Below, one piece after another: positions 10,701-22,612 of a stretch of 64,000 nucleotides of DNA (position 1 is its first letter; every line of letters begins with the position of its first letter). The position numbers were made by a program, and so were the translations under genes. The DNA is from Otatea glauca (Eukaryota > Streptophyta > Magnoliopsida > Poales > Poaceae): NCBI GenBank assembly GCA_036346275.1, contig CM070727.1, forward strand, positions 7,245,760 through 7,309,759, read 5' to 3'. The notes under the pieces were generated by a model, which saw nothing but the letters and a program-made list of their open reading frames with translations, did not search any database and was not told the origin of the DNA.

Positions 10701-13700
10701 CTTGTGTAAGTGTAAAACTCGTTAAGAGTGTTGAGTTTCGAGTTAGCCCATATAAATGTAGATGGTATCCACTTGTAGTGTCCAGATTTAGGGTTAGAGT
10801 TGCCTCCACTATATAAGGAGTGTAGTGGGATGTGAGGACTTGAGACCTTAGACTGAGCCACTAGGGGCTTTAGGTTTCCCACAAGATTTTATTTTCTTGT
10901 GTGGTGTGTGTGTGTATGCGCTCCTTGAGAGCTTTGCCCTCAGATGAGAGGCTTTGTAAAACTCTCTCTATGATCTAAATGCAATCATTTATTGCTCAAG
11001 TGTTTGCCTCAAGTTTTGATCTTCTTCCTTCTCTTGATCTTTTCTTGTGGTTTATTTCTTGTGGATGTATGATTGATAGATGTATCTTCTGTAGATCATC
11101 TCCTCAATCATCTAAGCAAGCTTCTTCTTGATCAACCAAGTTTCTTCGAGAAACCGATTTTTGAGTTGAGAAGGAAGTTCTTGAGATAGATCTTGATTTT
11201 GTTGATTTGAGGGATCTTTCTTGAGTATTCTTGCTTGCTGTGACATGTGGGAGACCATCTAAGGTCATCTTGACTATTAAATCCCTACGAGCGAGCACAG
11301 GGTGAAGATTTGGGTTTTGACTCGATTTTTGTGCACTCTTTCTTGATCTAGAAAAAGGTCGGAACTTTGACGTTTGGAGGTTGTAATAGGTTTTTGACAT
11401 CCATAAGAAGGTGTCTTCAAAGTTTCACAAGGTTTGGATCAGCCGATCAAAAGTTACACGAATTTTTGATCTTGAACTTGTGTTGATTTTTTCTGTTCAT
11501 ACCCTGGTTACTATTCATAGCGGTATTACCACCCATGGGGAGTGGTACTGCCGACTTTTCGGCACTACCGGCTTGGATTTGCGGTACCGGCCCCAGGCTG
11601 AAAATCTGAAGTTGTGTGACTCTTTTACAACTTTTTGACTCTCCGAAACTCTTGGTTGGCTCTTCTTGCCCAGTAGGGTTGGGAAAAATTATTTATGATC
11701 ATTCACCCCCCTCTAATCGCCATGTCCGATCCTTCACTGAGAAAGAGGCAAGCGCAAACAAAATAGGAACGAAGACAAAACAAAAGCATAGGGAAATGGA
11801 AATATGACATTTGCCTAGGAATGTGTTTTTGAGTGATCTAACATTTATGACATAAAGAAATACACAACCTATAAATCTGCAAAATAAATTACTGTTCGAA
11901 ACAACTTACTCTTTTCACCATCTTTAGGTCAGCCTCAATGGCTTTTATCCTATCGAAACACTGCAACAATAGACGCTCTTTCTCCTTTGGCATATCTACA
12001 GGTTTGCTCTCAAGATGATTGCATAATGACTCGAGCTTTTCAAGACGTTGTAAACAAGCACTCATGTCATCTTCTCTTACAGTTAGAGGCAATGGTTGCT
12101 CTGCTGCAGTAGAAGGATGGGTATTCTCTAGTATTCTTTCTTGTCTACGAACAAAAAGGTGGAAGAAGGATGGTATCTTGGTCAAGGCTGTGGCTACTCC
12201 TCTAACAAGATTCTCCAAAGTCCTTCCAGCCGGTGTACCATGCAAACTAAGGGCAATGTTCCCTGCAATCAGCTGTAGTTAGTGACTATAACTAATATGG
12301 TAAAAGAACATGGAGGCAGAAAATACAAATTATGATAAGTATTCTTTACTGTGAAAAGTTATTTCAACAAAGTGGACAATTTTTACTGTTCTAAAGTTGA
12401 AACTATATTAACAAGCAACTATAGTTTTGATGCCATAGGAAGAGGACATACCTAAATTATGTAGCCATATGATGATGGTCGAATGTTTCAGATGGGTCAT
12501 TTGTTGGGGCACCCTTTCTGAAGATTGCAGTACACCCTGAGAAGATGGTGAAGTTATATCTGGGAGACCCTTCCTGTCACAAGACTCACAACTACAGAAA
12601 GTGGAAGAATCTGATCCCTTAACCTAAGAGACGCATTTGATAACAAAATCAACTCAAGAAAGTATCATGGATAATTCAAGATATTAGAGCAACTGGAGAA
12701 AAATAAAACCAAGCTTATCCGTTACAGCAAAGGATGGTTTAATAGAATAAATAAACACAAAACTTACTTCTTCACGAACTGGAGTAAGGAAATTGTAGTC
12801 AGTACTCTTCTGAACCACTGATAAACCAAAATCATCAACATCCGACTCCGATTCAGCATTTGATGCGTCACTAATCATGCCCTGCTACCAAAAAAAGTTA
12901 TTGCATAAATATCGGAAAACACGCAGCAGCAATCACCTCTTTGAGATTTTGAATGGTTTCTGAAAAAATGAAAAAATTCACAATCTTGCCTTCAATTTTT
13001 CTGCCCTTAGGGAAGAGCTACTTCTTTCTTCCCCATCAGAAATTTGCTTTATTTCCCTCAGACTACCACTTCCCATACTGTGTATCAGCTACAAATGAAA
13101 CTGTATTATTAGTTTGCCTTTTAGAGGGACACTCATGTGTCGAACGCTAGAAATAAAATGTTCAACTAAACATTTTTCTTGTCACACGAAATCGCTTGGT
13201 AGATAGCATTTATGTATATTTTTTATGGGCAGATTCAAAGAGGTATTGCAAAAAAAAGCATGAGCATATAAAAAAGATATGTTCACAGAATCACAACATT
13301 TAGAGATACCTTCAAAATAACAGGATCATTCCATGGCCCTTTGTTAGAACCAAGGCAACCACCCTTGTCTCTGCATGTGCATGAACCACCGAAAAACTCT
13401 GGCAATTCACTGTGAAAAGACAAACATTTCCCAAACATGGTAAGCCAAAAAAAACGTAACTCAAATGTTGCTAGACACAATAAGTTGAGACCAACCTTGT
13501 GTCAATAACTTCAAGAAGTTTGCTCTGGTAGTTCGAACCAAGAACCTAAAAAGCAGAACAGTTCTTTTTGCTATCATAGCACACATTGTTACGGAACATG
13601 AGCCATCTTAGAAGATCAGTCATGGAGCTTACATGAATCTTGGAAGAAGTTTTTGGGTCAAGAAATCCCTTCACACTGTTCCAGATCATCCTGAACCCGC

Positions 13701-14914
13701 TGCCCGCATTCACAACATACATTTGATGTAGCGTCTGCAAATTCACTAACACTTACAAAGGCTACTCAACCAAAACAGCACTTGTCACAGCACATCCATT
13801 GAAATGTGAATTACCTCAGGATAGTAGTCACTGTCTATTTTCTGCATACAATGAACAAGCTCTCTTGCCGTCTTTGAGAAGCTCTTTAACCCCTGCAACA
13901 GCAGCAACAGATTGAAAAAATGGCAAATCAAACAGTACAGAACAACACACACACATACGCAAACAAACATCAATGTTGGAGCCCAGTCATTGATTGGCAT
14001 ACCACACCGTGGACATCCAAGATGGTAGTTGTGGAATCAATGTGCCTCTTGGCTGCCAATGTGCAGGCAGGGAACCGCTCCCTGAAAGCCCTCTCGAACT
14101 CCTGCACATGGTACTTGATGTACCGGTCCACCGAGGTGATCTGCATGAGCTTGTTTGGATCAACCTTGCCGAGCCTCTCGATGTACACCGGCCGGCCTTC
14201 CAGATCAACGCCGTGGTAGCCCTGAGGGTAGTACCGGAGCACATCAGCGAGCTCATCGAACTCAAACTCCTAAACCACATGAATACAAAAGGTCATCAAG
14301 AACAAACCAACCAAACAGGTATACAATTTATCAAGTATAATGCACTCCAAATTCAGATCACCTCCAAGATTGTGTCAGCTCCAAACTCTTTCCTCCATCT
14401 CAGCATTTCTGCCCACATTTGCATTGACTTATCGGAGTCGAGCTTCCTGGCCTTCAGAAACCTGCATATTACCACCAGAGCAAACAAGATGGAGTTATTA
14501 GCAAACGCGAAAGAAGAAACTGTTATAAAAGAGGCGTTTTTTTTTTCTGTCGAACCTTAGCATCATGTGGTAGCCGTCGTGCTTGTCGGGGAGGAGGCCT
14601 TGGGCGGCCAGGCGGTCGCGGAACGCAGCGACAGCGCGCTCCTCCTCGGCGTCACGGACGTCCTCGATGGAGATGGCCGCCGGGAAGCGGAAATCGACGC
14701 GCCGCCTGCCGCGCTTCCGGAGCGCGTGGATAGCTTTCCGCCGCAGCGAACCGATCTTCCTCCGCCGCCGGTCGTCCTCCGAGTTGGGGTCGCACAGCGA
14801 TATCTCGTGGTCCTCGGCATGGCTCACTGCCGAGCGGCGTAACCCGTTTGAGCCAAAAAAAAATGCAAGAAAGATGCGAAGTTTAGTGCCAAGAATAGTT
14901 TTCTTACCTGACAT
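7772..14914 (-). CDS. Sec14-like phosphatidylinositol/phosphatidylcholine transfer protein, SFH/nodulin-domain type
   Basis: This protein exchanges PtdIns and PtdCho between membranes and supports phosphoinositide synthesis, typically in polarised growth. I joined 14 coding exons in phase: 14908-14914, 14556-14826, 14362-14461, 14003-14269, 13815-13892, 13633-13734, 13496-13545, 13310-13409, 12990-13088, 12768-12881, 12452-12623, 11910-12262, 7886-7969 and 7772-7792, giving 605 aa. The order is a basic N-terminus (RRRRKIGSLRRKAIHAL), a CRAL-TRIO N-domain (FRDRLAAQGLLPDKHDGYHM then FLKARK) and a Sec14 lipid-binding domain. Landmarks of the Sec14 domain are YYPQGYHGVDLEGRPVYIER, RHIDSTTTILDVHGV, NAGSGFRMIWNSVKGFLDP and ELPEFFGGSCTC. 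An acidic linker and a C-terminal coiled-coil nodulin-like domain follow, ending RRRLFCS. The intron between 12882 and 12989 uses a GC donor. The last intron (7970-11909) is 3.9 kb and packed with mobile elements. The first coding exon has only seven bases. Confidence 0.93.
8305..9600 (+). mobile_element. LINE-type insertion (5'-truncated or non-autonomous) in the SFH intron
   Basis: The segment is flanked by a perfect 13-bp direct repeat, ATGTCCGCAAGGC, at 8292-8304 and 9601-9613. It ends in a poly(A) run (9593-9600) preceded by GGCAGAGCTCCTGCCC, a motif common at 3' ends of grass LINEs. A target duplication plus poly(A) tail is the mark of target-primed reverse transcription. The body is GC-rich, with no intact reverse transcriptase seen. 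It lies antisense to the host gene, inside its last intron. Confidence 0.75.
9674..11736 (+). mobile_element. LTR-retrotransposon fragment or solo LTR (probably Copia, SIRE-like) in the SFH intron
   Basis: The segment has repeated CGGTACTACCG/CGGTAGTACCG-like palindromes (about 9750-10060 and 11520-11600), a TATA-like box in CACTATATAAGG near 10810, and an end reading TTCACCCCCCTCTAATCGCC. This combination is known from long SIRE-type Copia LTRs of grasses. The start is set at a TG and the end at a CA, but no target duplication was found, so the borders are estimates. No gag or pol is seen. Confidence 0.55.
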
Positions 14915-15028
14915 TGCCGCCTGTCTGTATCAAATTTGGGTTCTTGATCAGCCTCAGAGCTCGAGTCCAAATGACCAATCTTGAAGCTTATCTAGTGGAG
15001 AAATGCAGAGGGTTTAGATGGTTGTAAC

Positions 15029-15068
<40 letters not shown>

Positions 15069-15841
15069 GGGCGGATCCTAACTGAAATAAAGCGAGAAGG
15101 AAAATCAAATGTTTGGTGCGGAATTATGCGGTTTCTCTCTAGAAAAAGATAAGAGCCTTTTGCTTTCTAGTACCAGAGAGGAATTTGCAGTGGTTACTAG
15201 AAAAAGAGGTCTCCTCATCCAAAGAAACAGCAAATGGCACTACATTTATGGATCATAGGAACTCCGAAAGAAAAGAAACAAGAACTGATATAAACAGCTC
15301 AATTCACACCCAAAAACGAACACGAAAGAATTACACAAAGCGCTCACAAGTTTCAGTCCTTCGCTAGGACTAGGACAGATCCATGAAAACAAAATGGTAA
15401 TCCAAACGCCAAAAGATTGGGTCGGATTGACCAAAAAATCACACTTTTTGATCCACTCCTCACGATCTTGGTACTGAGTGCTATGCCCGCTTTCTGTTTG
15501 CTGTTGCGGTTTGGTGGCTGCGAAGTCCAGAAGGGCAGTGGCCGCTGATCAAAACACTTCTTTATATGTCCTGTATTCTCACATGGGTGGTATACGGTAC
15601 GATGACTCGTATATACTCGTAGATATACGTGTCGGTGGGGGCATTTCTGAGTCACGTCGGAATTTGTACTAAAAAATCTCTCTTTTGCTTAAATCGATGG
15701 CACATGTATTACGTTCACTGTTTCACACACATGAGGTGAAACCTAAGCGGCTCACGGCACGCCATTCCATTTCGATGCCAGAATTCTACGGGTCCTTTGA
15801 CTCCTTTCCCAGCGATGATATTAAGCAGAATTGCCATCTTA
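14915..15841. other. Upstream region of the Sec14-nodulin gene
   Basis: This should contain the 5' UTR and promoter of the minus-strand Sec14 gene. A (GA)n tract sits about 120 bp upstream of the ATG. Beyond that no coding region is supported; 15480-15660 shows no recognisable domain on either strand. Confidence 0.4.
15032..15067. repeat. (GA)n microsatellite in the Sec14 5' region
   Basis: A nearly uninterrupted GA tract of about 30 bases, read as CT on the gene's strand. CT-rich tracts are common in plant 5' UTRs and can bind GAGA-binding BBR/BPC factors; that role is only possible here. Confidence 0.8.
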
Positions 15842-16012
15842 GGACATGTACAATAATATCATGTCAGCTGGTTTTTAATCTGTACACATCAGTTTTGATC
15901 TATATAGAGGAGTGAGAAAAGAGAAGAAGCTGGCTCTTATTTAGTAGCCAGCTTTGCACGGGAGCATAGGTGGATTATTTATGTACAAGAGAGAAAAGAT
16001 AGTTGTTGCAAA
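15842..16012. mobile_element. Half copy of a MITE, inverted relative to its neighbour
   Basis: It begins GGACATGTACAATA and matches, as the reverse complement, the right half of the adjoining MITE (16110-16278). Shared stretches include GTCAGCTGG, TTAGTAGCCAGCTTTGCA and TTATTTATGTACAAGAGAG. The pair could fold into a hairpin of about 160 bp per arm. Confidence 0.7.
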
Positions 16013-16278
16013 GGGTAAGTACAATAGCAAAGCCAACTACTGGCTAATAGTAAGCTAAAAACCAGTTTGTACAATAACTGTCTCTAAATGTTGTCTCTAG
16101 ATGTGTGCAATAACCATCTTTTCTCTCTTGTACATAAATAATCTACCTATGCTCCCATGCAAAGCTGGCTACTAAAGAGTCAGCTCTCTTATCTTTCCTC
16201 TTTTCTCACTCCTCCACATAGATCAAAGCTGATGTGTACAAATTAAGAGCCAGCTGACATGACCTTATTGTACATACC
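16013..16278. mobile_element. MITE with GGGTAAGTACAATA / TATTGTACATACC ends
   Basis: A complete copy of a small family with imperfect terminal inverted repeats of about 14 bp. Related copies lie at 56177-56753 (complete, carrying a nested Stowaway) and 57849-58012 (half). The flanking TTA/TTT is compatible with a decayed 3-bp target site, suggesting Tourist/PIF-Harbinger, but this is not certain. Confidence 0.65.
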
Positions 16279-16865
16279 TTTACACAGACATCGGACTAGG
16301 CATCACATTTTGAATGTACAGTATTTATTATATAGTCCATCTAACTAATACTGTCATGAGTTTTTATTGGATTATGTGCCCAAGCAATGTCTTGCATGAG
16401 ACACTGATTCTCTCTCTTTTTTTATTGCCCTCCTCATCAATATTCCTAGTTAGATGCTAATTGATGCTATAGATATTGCTGATACAGGATCATTGGAAGT
16501 GCCCTGGGCTCAAGCTAGAGTGAATCAAAGTCTATCTGTTCATACTTTCGTTGAAACAAGAAATGTACAATTTAGGACACAATATCGACATATCTGCCGT
16601 CGGAGTTACGATTACTCATTTTTCGTTGCAGTTCATGGCTAGTTAAGTCAGAGTGGAAAATAAGCCAACACATAAATTTCTCGCCTCTCGACAATTGCAG
16701 CTCTCGTTTGCATTATATAATTAGAAACCAACAAAAAAAATCAGAACACATTTTCTCAATAGGAAAACAGAAAATGTATCGTTAGATACAAAGTATGCCT
16801 CTCATCTCTCCTATTTAGAGAAATTTACGGTACATTATATTATTAATATATATTAGATCTAGCTG

Positions 16866-16912
16866 TTGATTTTTTTAAGGGAAACGACAGGAGCTCTGCC
16901 ATGCATTAAGGT
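16866..16912 (-). mobile_element. LINE 3'-tail remnant
   Basis: Read on the minus strand, AATGCATGGCAGAGCTCCTG is followed by a pyrimidine run and a short A-tract. It resembles the 3' tail of the LINE at 8305-9600 (GGCAGAGCTCCTGCCC then poly-A). No target duplication was identified. Confidence 0.4.
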
Positions 16913-19119
16913 ATGCAAAATGAATAGTAATCTAGCCGTTAATTTATTAAGGGTGTTTTTACTACTCTACTAAAAGAGGAAATATAATTAAATTCTAGTT
17001 AATATGATTCTTTGGATTGAAAAGAATAAACAATTTATATTAAATTTAGTGTACTGTAAAAGAGCTCCTTATTTAAACTTTGCTTTGGTATTTTTTCAGT
17101 TAACTACTAAATTTTCAATATTGAGATTCAGAACTTCACACAAAAACAGTTCCACTTCCATATAAATCTAGGAAATTCCCGCACTCCAACAGGCTCTTCT
17201 CACTCTCACTGTCTCATGTCTTTGGTCTGAACTTCCCTAGACACATTTTCCGATCGACAGAGCAGACAAGCTAGAGCCCCCAAAAGCAATACTGAGCACA
17301 CAGTAAAGATAAAAGAAACAAAGGGGCAAATCGCACAGCCGTGCAAACCAGGGAGCAACAGGCAACAGGGACGCACGCTCCCATCTCATCGTCAAAGATG
17401 CGTCGTCGGGGGCACTCGCGCTAGCTGCCATGCAGCTTGACCGTGAGAACCGAGCCAGCGGCGCTTTCCGAGGCGAGGAGGACGCCGGCGCGCGACGCCG
17501 GCGGCCAGCTGTGGCAGGCAGCCAGGCAATAGGCACGCCCGGCACACACCAACCGGCGGACACACATCAAATTTTAGTGGTGCTTACTCTCAATGCACGG
17601 CGCTTGGTCCGTGCATGTTTGCCACCCCGCATGCTACTATAGCCCGACGTTCGTCGCCGACTCGACTCCTACAGCCCGCGGCGGTGCTGGCCGCAACCGG
17701 CTTGCCCACCGCCCCTTCGGTCCCTGCAGCCCTGTGCTCATGCCCCTACAAACCGGTGCTCGCTTCCTCATTCGGCCCTTGCAGCCTGCCACTCACCACC
17801 AGCTGCCGGCTCGCACACCGTCACGCCGCTTGGGCCACGTCCACCGTCGGCTCGCCGCTCATGTCTGTCTGCCGACGCACGCCGCTAGGGTGCTAGAAGG
17901 TATCCATAGTGCCGCCGATAGTAGGATCCGTCACTGCCCACTAACTAATGTAGGTCTAAACCTCTTTTTAGATTAGACACTTTAGCAATTTCGAGAACAT
18001 GTTCATAGGTTCTAGGAGGAAAAGAGGTATAGTATAGTTTTGATCGGGCATTCTAGCCTGCGAAAACAGCATAGGAACCCTTTCTCTCTAGGAGACGTGG
18101 TTTAAGTAGGGTTTAGACTGGCTCCGTAACGTGGGTTTGTACGTCTTTGTCGCCTTACGGCCTGTTAATTCCCGTGATGGTACAGTGGTCTACGTCAAAC
18201 GGTTTTTTTTTTAGTTCTTGCCCTTGCTCTGTTATGTCGGCAGACCATAGTACTTAGACATATGCTTTAACCCTTTAACTTACGATCTCTCGAAAATTTT
18301 TTTCCAGTATTTTGAGCCAAACAACGTACTGGAGCTAACAAGACTACTAAAAGTGAGCTCGATTAAAATGGAAATAAAAGGACACGACATGAGCGAGCAG
18401 AACTGTTGGCGTCATGTCATGTGGTCAACTCACTCTCATGCTTGTTGCCAGTTAGGTAAAACAGGAACCGGGCCGCCGCTCACGGGTCACGCACGTGGCG
18501 CGCTGTCACTGGGCCGTAGTCTGTCTTCGGAGCAGAAAGCCTTTTCTCGTTGCTCCTTTTCTGCTTCTGCACTGTAGTGGATGCTCCTTCGGTCCTTCCT
18601 TCGCTTTTCATCTTGCCCATGGATCCTTGGAGTCCTTAGCTTTTTAGCCCCTCGTAATTTTTTTTATAAATATAACCGTTTCAAATAAATTTGTAAAAAC
18701 GAAAGGCTACCACGCTCACGAAGCTTGATAGCTTTTCGGGCGGCTGCTGAGCATAGAGTTTAGTAGGACTGCTATCGAGTATTGAGAGCTCATTAGGAGG
18801 CATCCGAGCTCGGGGCCAAGCATGTGAGCTCCTTTCAAGTTAGGGGAGCGTGGCATCGATGTGGGCCTAGGCACTACTAGCATAGTTGGCCACCCTGTCA
18901 CAAGCCCAGAAAGCTATCGTGCTCCGCAGACGCAACACGTGTCACCTACCACGTCTACCGTGGTCGCAGAAGGAATTATTTTTACAAATTTATTCGAAAG
19001 GGGATTGTATTTGCAAGAAATGTTTGTGAGGGGCCTAGAAAAGAGAAGCATTGTGGATCCATATGCGGGAGACTCACCCACACTTGTCTATACTGTATCG
19101 GAGGCTATACCGATTTGAC

Positions 19120-19490
19120 TCTTGAAATGATAAGTTTTTGGTACTGGTCCATACTGGTATACTGTTTCGGGTTTAATATAAAAATATATATTTATAATTA
19201 TACACATGTACACTAAAGTTCACTTATAATATTACTCCAAATACATTATAGTACTATCAAATATAACATATAGTTTAATAAACTATATTATCAATTCCAC
19301 TAGTATGCCTGGTATTGACCGGTATCGAAGCCGGTATAACCAGTATTGAAACCGGTATGATCGATACTGACTAATATCGAGACCGGTACAGTATATAGGA
19401 CTACTTTATGCCGGTTTAAATATCGAAATAGTACATACCAACCGTATCGGTGGGTACTGGTACAGTATTGATGACTATAATCTCGCCATC
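19120..19490. repeat. CCGGTAT/ATACCGG-rich repeat block
   Basis: Short motifs such as CCGGTAT, CGGTAC and their reverse complements recur many times in both orientations, spaced about 20-30 bp apart. This resembles the subterminal repeats of a DNA transposon. No terminal inverted repeat or transposase is seen. Confidence 0.5.
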
Positions 19491-20015
19491 CATTCATAGC
19501 TTTAGTTCAATAGGGAGTCGGAGTTTCAGCATTTGCAGTCTACTCGATCTCCAGCGCTCGAGCGCCCAGCGGTTCAAGGTCGAAAACATACTTCAGACTT
19601 CAGAGTCTTCTTTAAAGACTTGAAACTAGTATTTAAGAATACTATTTGCATTTGTCGCCCATTTGCTTGGGTTAAGAACTTTTTAGATCCATCAGTTTTG
19701 CTTCAACGCAAAGCGAATCTTCAATTTAATTTATTTTGTAGGTTATGCATATTTGCCCCTATCTAATTTTAACTAATTTGCTTTAAGAGCTGTGAACTTT
19801 TTTAAAAGAGATGTATCGAAGCATACCATCTTCCTTGATACTCTTATACTCGTATCAGAACTTCATAAGTAAGGCGTCACATACACTACTTAAAACAGCC
19901 TTTCTATGGGAGTATTTTGGGCAAAAATACTCCCATACACGCTTGAGCTCCATCATTTATGTATTTTTTGGGGAAAATTGAGTTCCATTGTTACCTTTTC
20001 TTTTTTTCAGAATTA

Positions 20016-20221
20016 GGCCCTCCTTGATTCACATGGTTTCTAAAGAAAAATCGTAGGAATATGGATTCCATAGGAATGGCCACTGTTGATGTATTTGATT
20101 AGCAGGAAACGACCGAATGCAATCCATTTAGTACTTTTGAATTCCTACAATTTTAGAGGAAAGAAAACATCCACCGAGAGTGGATGGAAATTTTCATACC
20201 AAAATCATGTGAACTCAACAA
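20016..20221. mobile_element. MITE-like element with imperfect inverted ends
   Basis: The left end, around TTGATTCACATGGTTTC, is the imperfect reverse complement of the right end, around AAAATCATGTGAACTCAA, about 200 bp apart. The family resembles common grass MITEs starting GGCCCT...TTCACATGG. The target duplication was not resolved. Confidence 0.5.
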
Positions 20222-20343
20222 CATGGTTTATAAAAAGTAACGAAGCTCCCAAGTCCCAACACTTGTCGAAGAACAGAGCGGATGTACATTGATATCACCT
20301 GCATCGCGCGCATGTGATCTGCGAGAGAGATCCAGAAGCATGG

Positions 20344-20993
20344 TGTTGGCGTCAAAAACTTGATGTAGGGTTTCTGACAGCAGCACACCAGACGAACACC
20401 GGGTTCAGAGCGTGCCAGTCGATTTGACCTGTAACCGACAAGGTAAAAAATATATAATCCACACAAAGCCGATCGTGACGATCAATCGGCTTAGATCTAA
20501 TCAGCTTGAAGCCGATTAAGATCAAAGTAACAGGGTAAGTCCAACTAGCCGATTAAGGCTAATCAGAGGATAAAGGCAGATCGATTCTGAAGAAGGCGAT
20601 GCGCAACAAAATCAGAATAAATCAAACCTGAGGCGTAATTTGAAGAAGATCAACAATCGGCGATGCGCAACTTTATTGATCAAGATCGAATTACAAAGAC
20701 TAAATTACAAGAACTACTCCTAGTCGACGGAAAAGTAGATGAAAAGTAGAAGTGAATTGGTTGGTTGGCTCTGGGCAGCCTTTTCTGATCACCTCTAGAC
20801 CTCTTTTATAGCCATTGGCCGATAGAGTCCTGGTACAACACGTTAGGAATAGAATCCGTATCGGCCTCTATTTGGAGGGTGCTTTCCTTAACAACCTGTT
20901 TTGTTTCCAAATATCTTGATCCGTTATCCAATCGTATCTTATTGATCTTGTACTGCCGATTTTGACCCTATCTGCCAAATTTTGGTGCAAACA
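20344..20993 (-). mobile_element. Solo LTR with CATGG target duplication
   Basis: The 650-bp segment starts TGTTGGCGTC and ends GTGCAAACA. It is flanked on both sides by CATGG (20339-20343 and 20994-20998), the 5-bp duplication made by LTR integrases. On the minus strand it has a TATA box (GGCTATAAAAGAGG) and a downstream AATAAA, the expected promoter and polyadenylation order within an LTR. No internal domain is attached, so it is a solo LTR produced by LTR-LTR recombination. Confidence 0.8.
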
Positions 20994-20999
20994 CATGGT

Positions 21000-21365
21000 T
21001 ACAAAGGCTAGCTGTAAATTCTTTTATTCCGAGGAGGATTAGATCAACTGCTCCATTTACGTTACTGCTCGATCCTAGAATGCTTGTCACCTTTTCAGTT
21101 TTTACCGCTTCAACTAGCTTGTCTTTTCACGTACTGTCCCCTATCGATCTCCCTGTACATATATCATCGTCTCGCATGCATCACTGGCCTCAGCCTCACT
21201 TGCAAGTTGCAATCCTGCATGATCTGCACGCACGCACGTACGGCGTCAAATCGTCGACACAGAAACATGTATCGACTGCCGCGCCTAATTTGTTTGGTGT
21301 GCTGATGCCCTCCTCACGTCGCTGCAGTAGCTGCATGTACGTAGACGTAGTAGCCAAACTACTTA
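21000..21365. other. Gene-free spacer
   Basis: No coding feature or recognised repeat is seen between the solo LTR and the Stowaway element. Confidence 0.4.
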
Positions 21366-21627
21366 CTCCTGTCACGTATTGTCACGTATAGTTATTTTTG
21401 ATATCAATACGGTCACTCAAACACAGTTTTGATCATTAATTTTTATTATAAAATATTTATAAAATTTAATAAAATTATAACATTATGAAAATATTTTTTA
21501 AGATAAATTTAAATATATGGTTTTCGTGTATCCAATTTAAATATTTGAAAAAGAAATTGACAGCTAAAATTTTAAAAATTTAACTACACATATATCCAAA
21601 ACAATAACCATTTATGATTGGAGGGAG
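21366..21627. mobile_element. Stowaway-like MITE (copy 1)
   Basis: AT-rich element flanked by TA dinucleotides and ending GGAGGGAG, the reverse complement of the Stowaway CTCCCTCC terminus; the left terminus is degenerate. The interior closely resembles the elements at 57377-57631 and about 51650-51886 (TTTATTATAAAATATTTATAAAAT-type core). Confidence 0.65.
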
Positions 21628-21965
21628 TACTAAACAATGAACAGCGGTTCATACAACAGACGCTATATTATGATGTTGGAATATAAAAAACGCTTACAAT
21701 TTAATTTAGTCATATATACGCCATGACTTACTTACACGACAAACATATATACAATTATATCACGACAATTATGGTGGAGCTATGGAGGACAAGCACCGTC
21801 TGCCAGCGAGCAAGAGGGGAATGGTGGCGACACCCGGAACAATTGTATCTCATAGAACAACTAATATGGCTAGGGCTTCTCAATTATTTGCACACTGGGT
21901 CTAATAACTTCACGCTGGTAGCAGGCTGCAAATAGTGGCCGCAATAGCGCTCTGACAAACGCTAG

Positions 21966-22067
21966 TAGCTTGATAGTATCCTACCATTTTGTGCTCATGT
22001 ACCTGTTACTCATGCACTGCATACAGCTACAGCCAGAGGTGAAGCAAGCCTCAGGTTAGACTAGTTG
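21966..22067 (+). repeat. 102-bp direct repeat, left copy
   Basis: Identical to 36105-36206 at 101 of 102 positions (A at 22053 versus G at 36192). It is preceded by an extra TAG, so the junction reads TAGTAG, like a TAG target duplication after loss of a CACTA element. In the right copy the same TAG directly follows a CACTA terminus. The two copies bracket about 14 kb of nested CACTA DNA. Confidence 0.9.
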
Positions 22068-22249
22068 CAGACTGAGAACACGCTGTGATAAAGCTGATAC
22101 TTCATATGATTAACAGTCCAGAAATTTTCGTGAGTTGCATAGAAGTTATATTAAAATCAAATAAATGTGCTATTTCTATCTTCCTTGACTAACATTCTGC
22201 AAATTTTCATGATTTTGGAACCACTACACTAAAAAACGTCATCAGTGGC

Positions 22250-22612
22250 GGTTCATAACCGCCATCAGTGGCGGTTATTGAACCGCCACAGATATAGTGC
22301 CACTGATAATCGAGGATTATCGATGGCGGTTTTCTAACCGCCACAGATAAGTGTTATACGTGGCGGTTCTACACACTAACCGCCACAGATAACAATACTA
22401 TACGTGGCGGTTCTATCCACCAACCGCCACAGATAACTACACTATACGTGGCGGTTCTTTCCTACAACCGCCACAGATAACAATATTATCGTGGCGGTTC
22501 TTTCCACCAACCGCCACAGATAACTATATTATACGTGGCGGTTCTATACACCAACCGCCACAGATCTATATTATACGTGGCGGTTCTATCCACCAACCGC
22601 CACAGATAGTAC
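22250..22612. repeat. Left subterminal palindrome array of the CACTA element
   Basis: About eight units in which GGCGGTT and AACCGCC face each other across a short spacer, joined by CACAGATA and TATACGTG-like linkers. Such arrays are the binding sites for the TNPA-type protein that brings the ends together. Each unit can form a small hairpin. Confidence 0.85.

Larger units (their letters stand above)
16279..20015. other. Gene-free stretch, decayed repeats
   Basis: No coding region is supported. A LINE-like 3' tail remnant (16866-16912), a GC-rich stretch (17400-17900) without a recognisable domain on either strand, and a CCGGTA-rich repeat block (19120-19490) are described separately or rejected. 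The remainder looks like old transposon or intergenic DNA. Confidence 0.4.

Noticed and set aside
12261..12351. Extra coding exon candidate in the Sec14 gene at this point
   Set aside because: The acceptor at 12263-12264 already gives an in-phase join with exon 11; extension runs into stops.
15478..15915. Short plus-strand frames upstream of the MITE pair
   Set aside because: No domain, no supporting promoter or splice structure, and AT-rich random composition.
17237..17976. GC-rich open frames on both strands
   Set aside because: No conserved motif, no coherent start or splice structure, and both strands are equally open.
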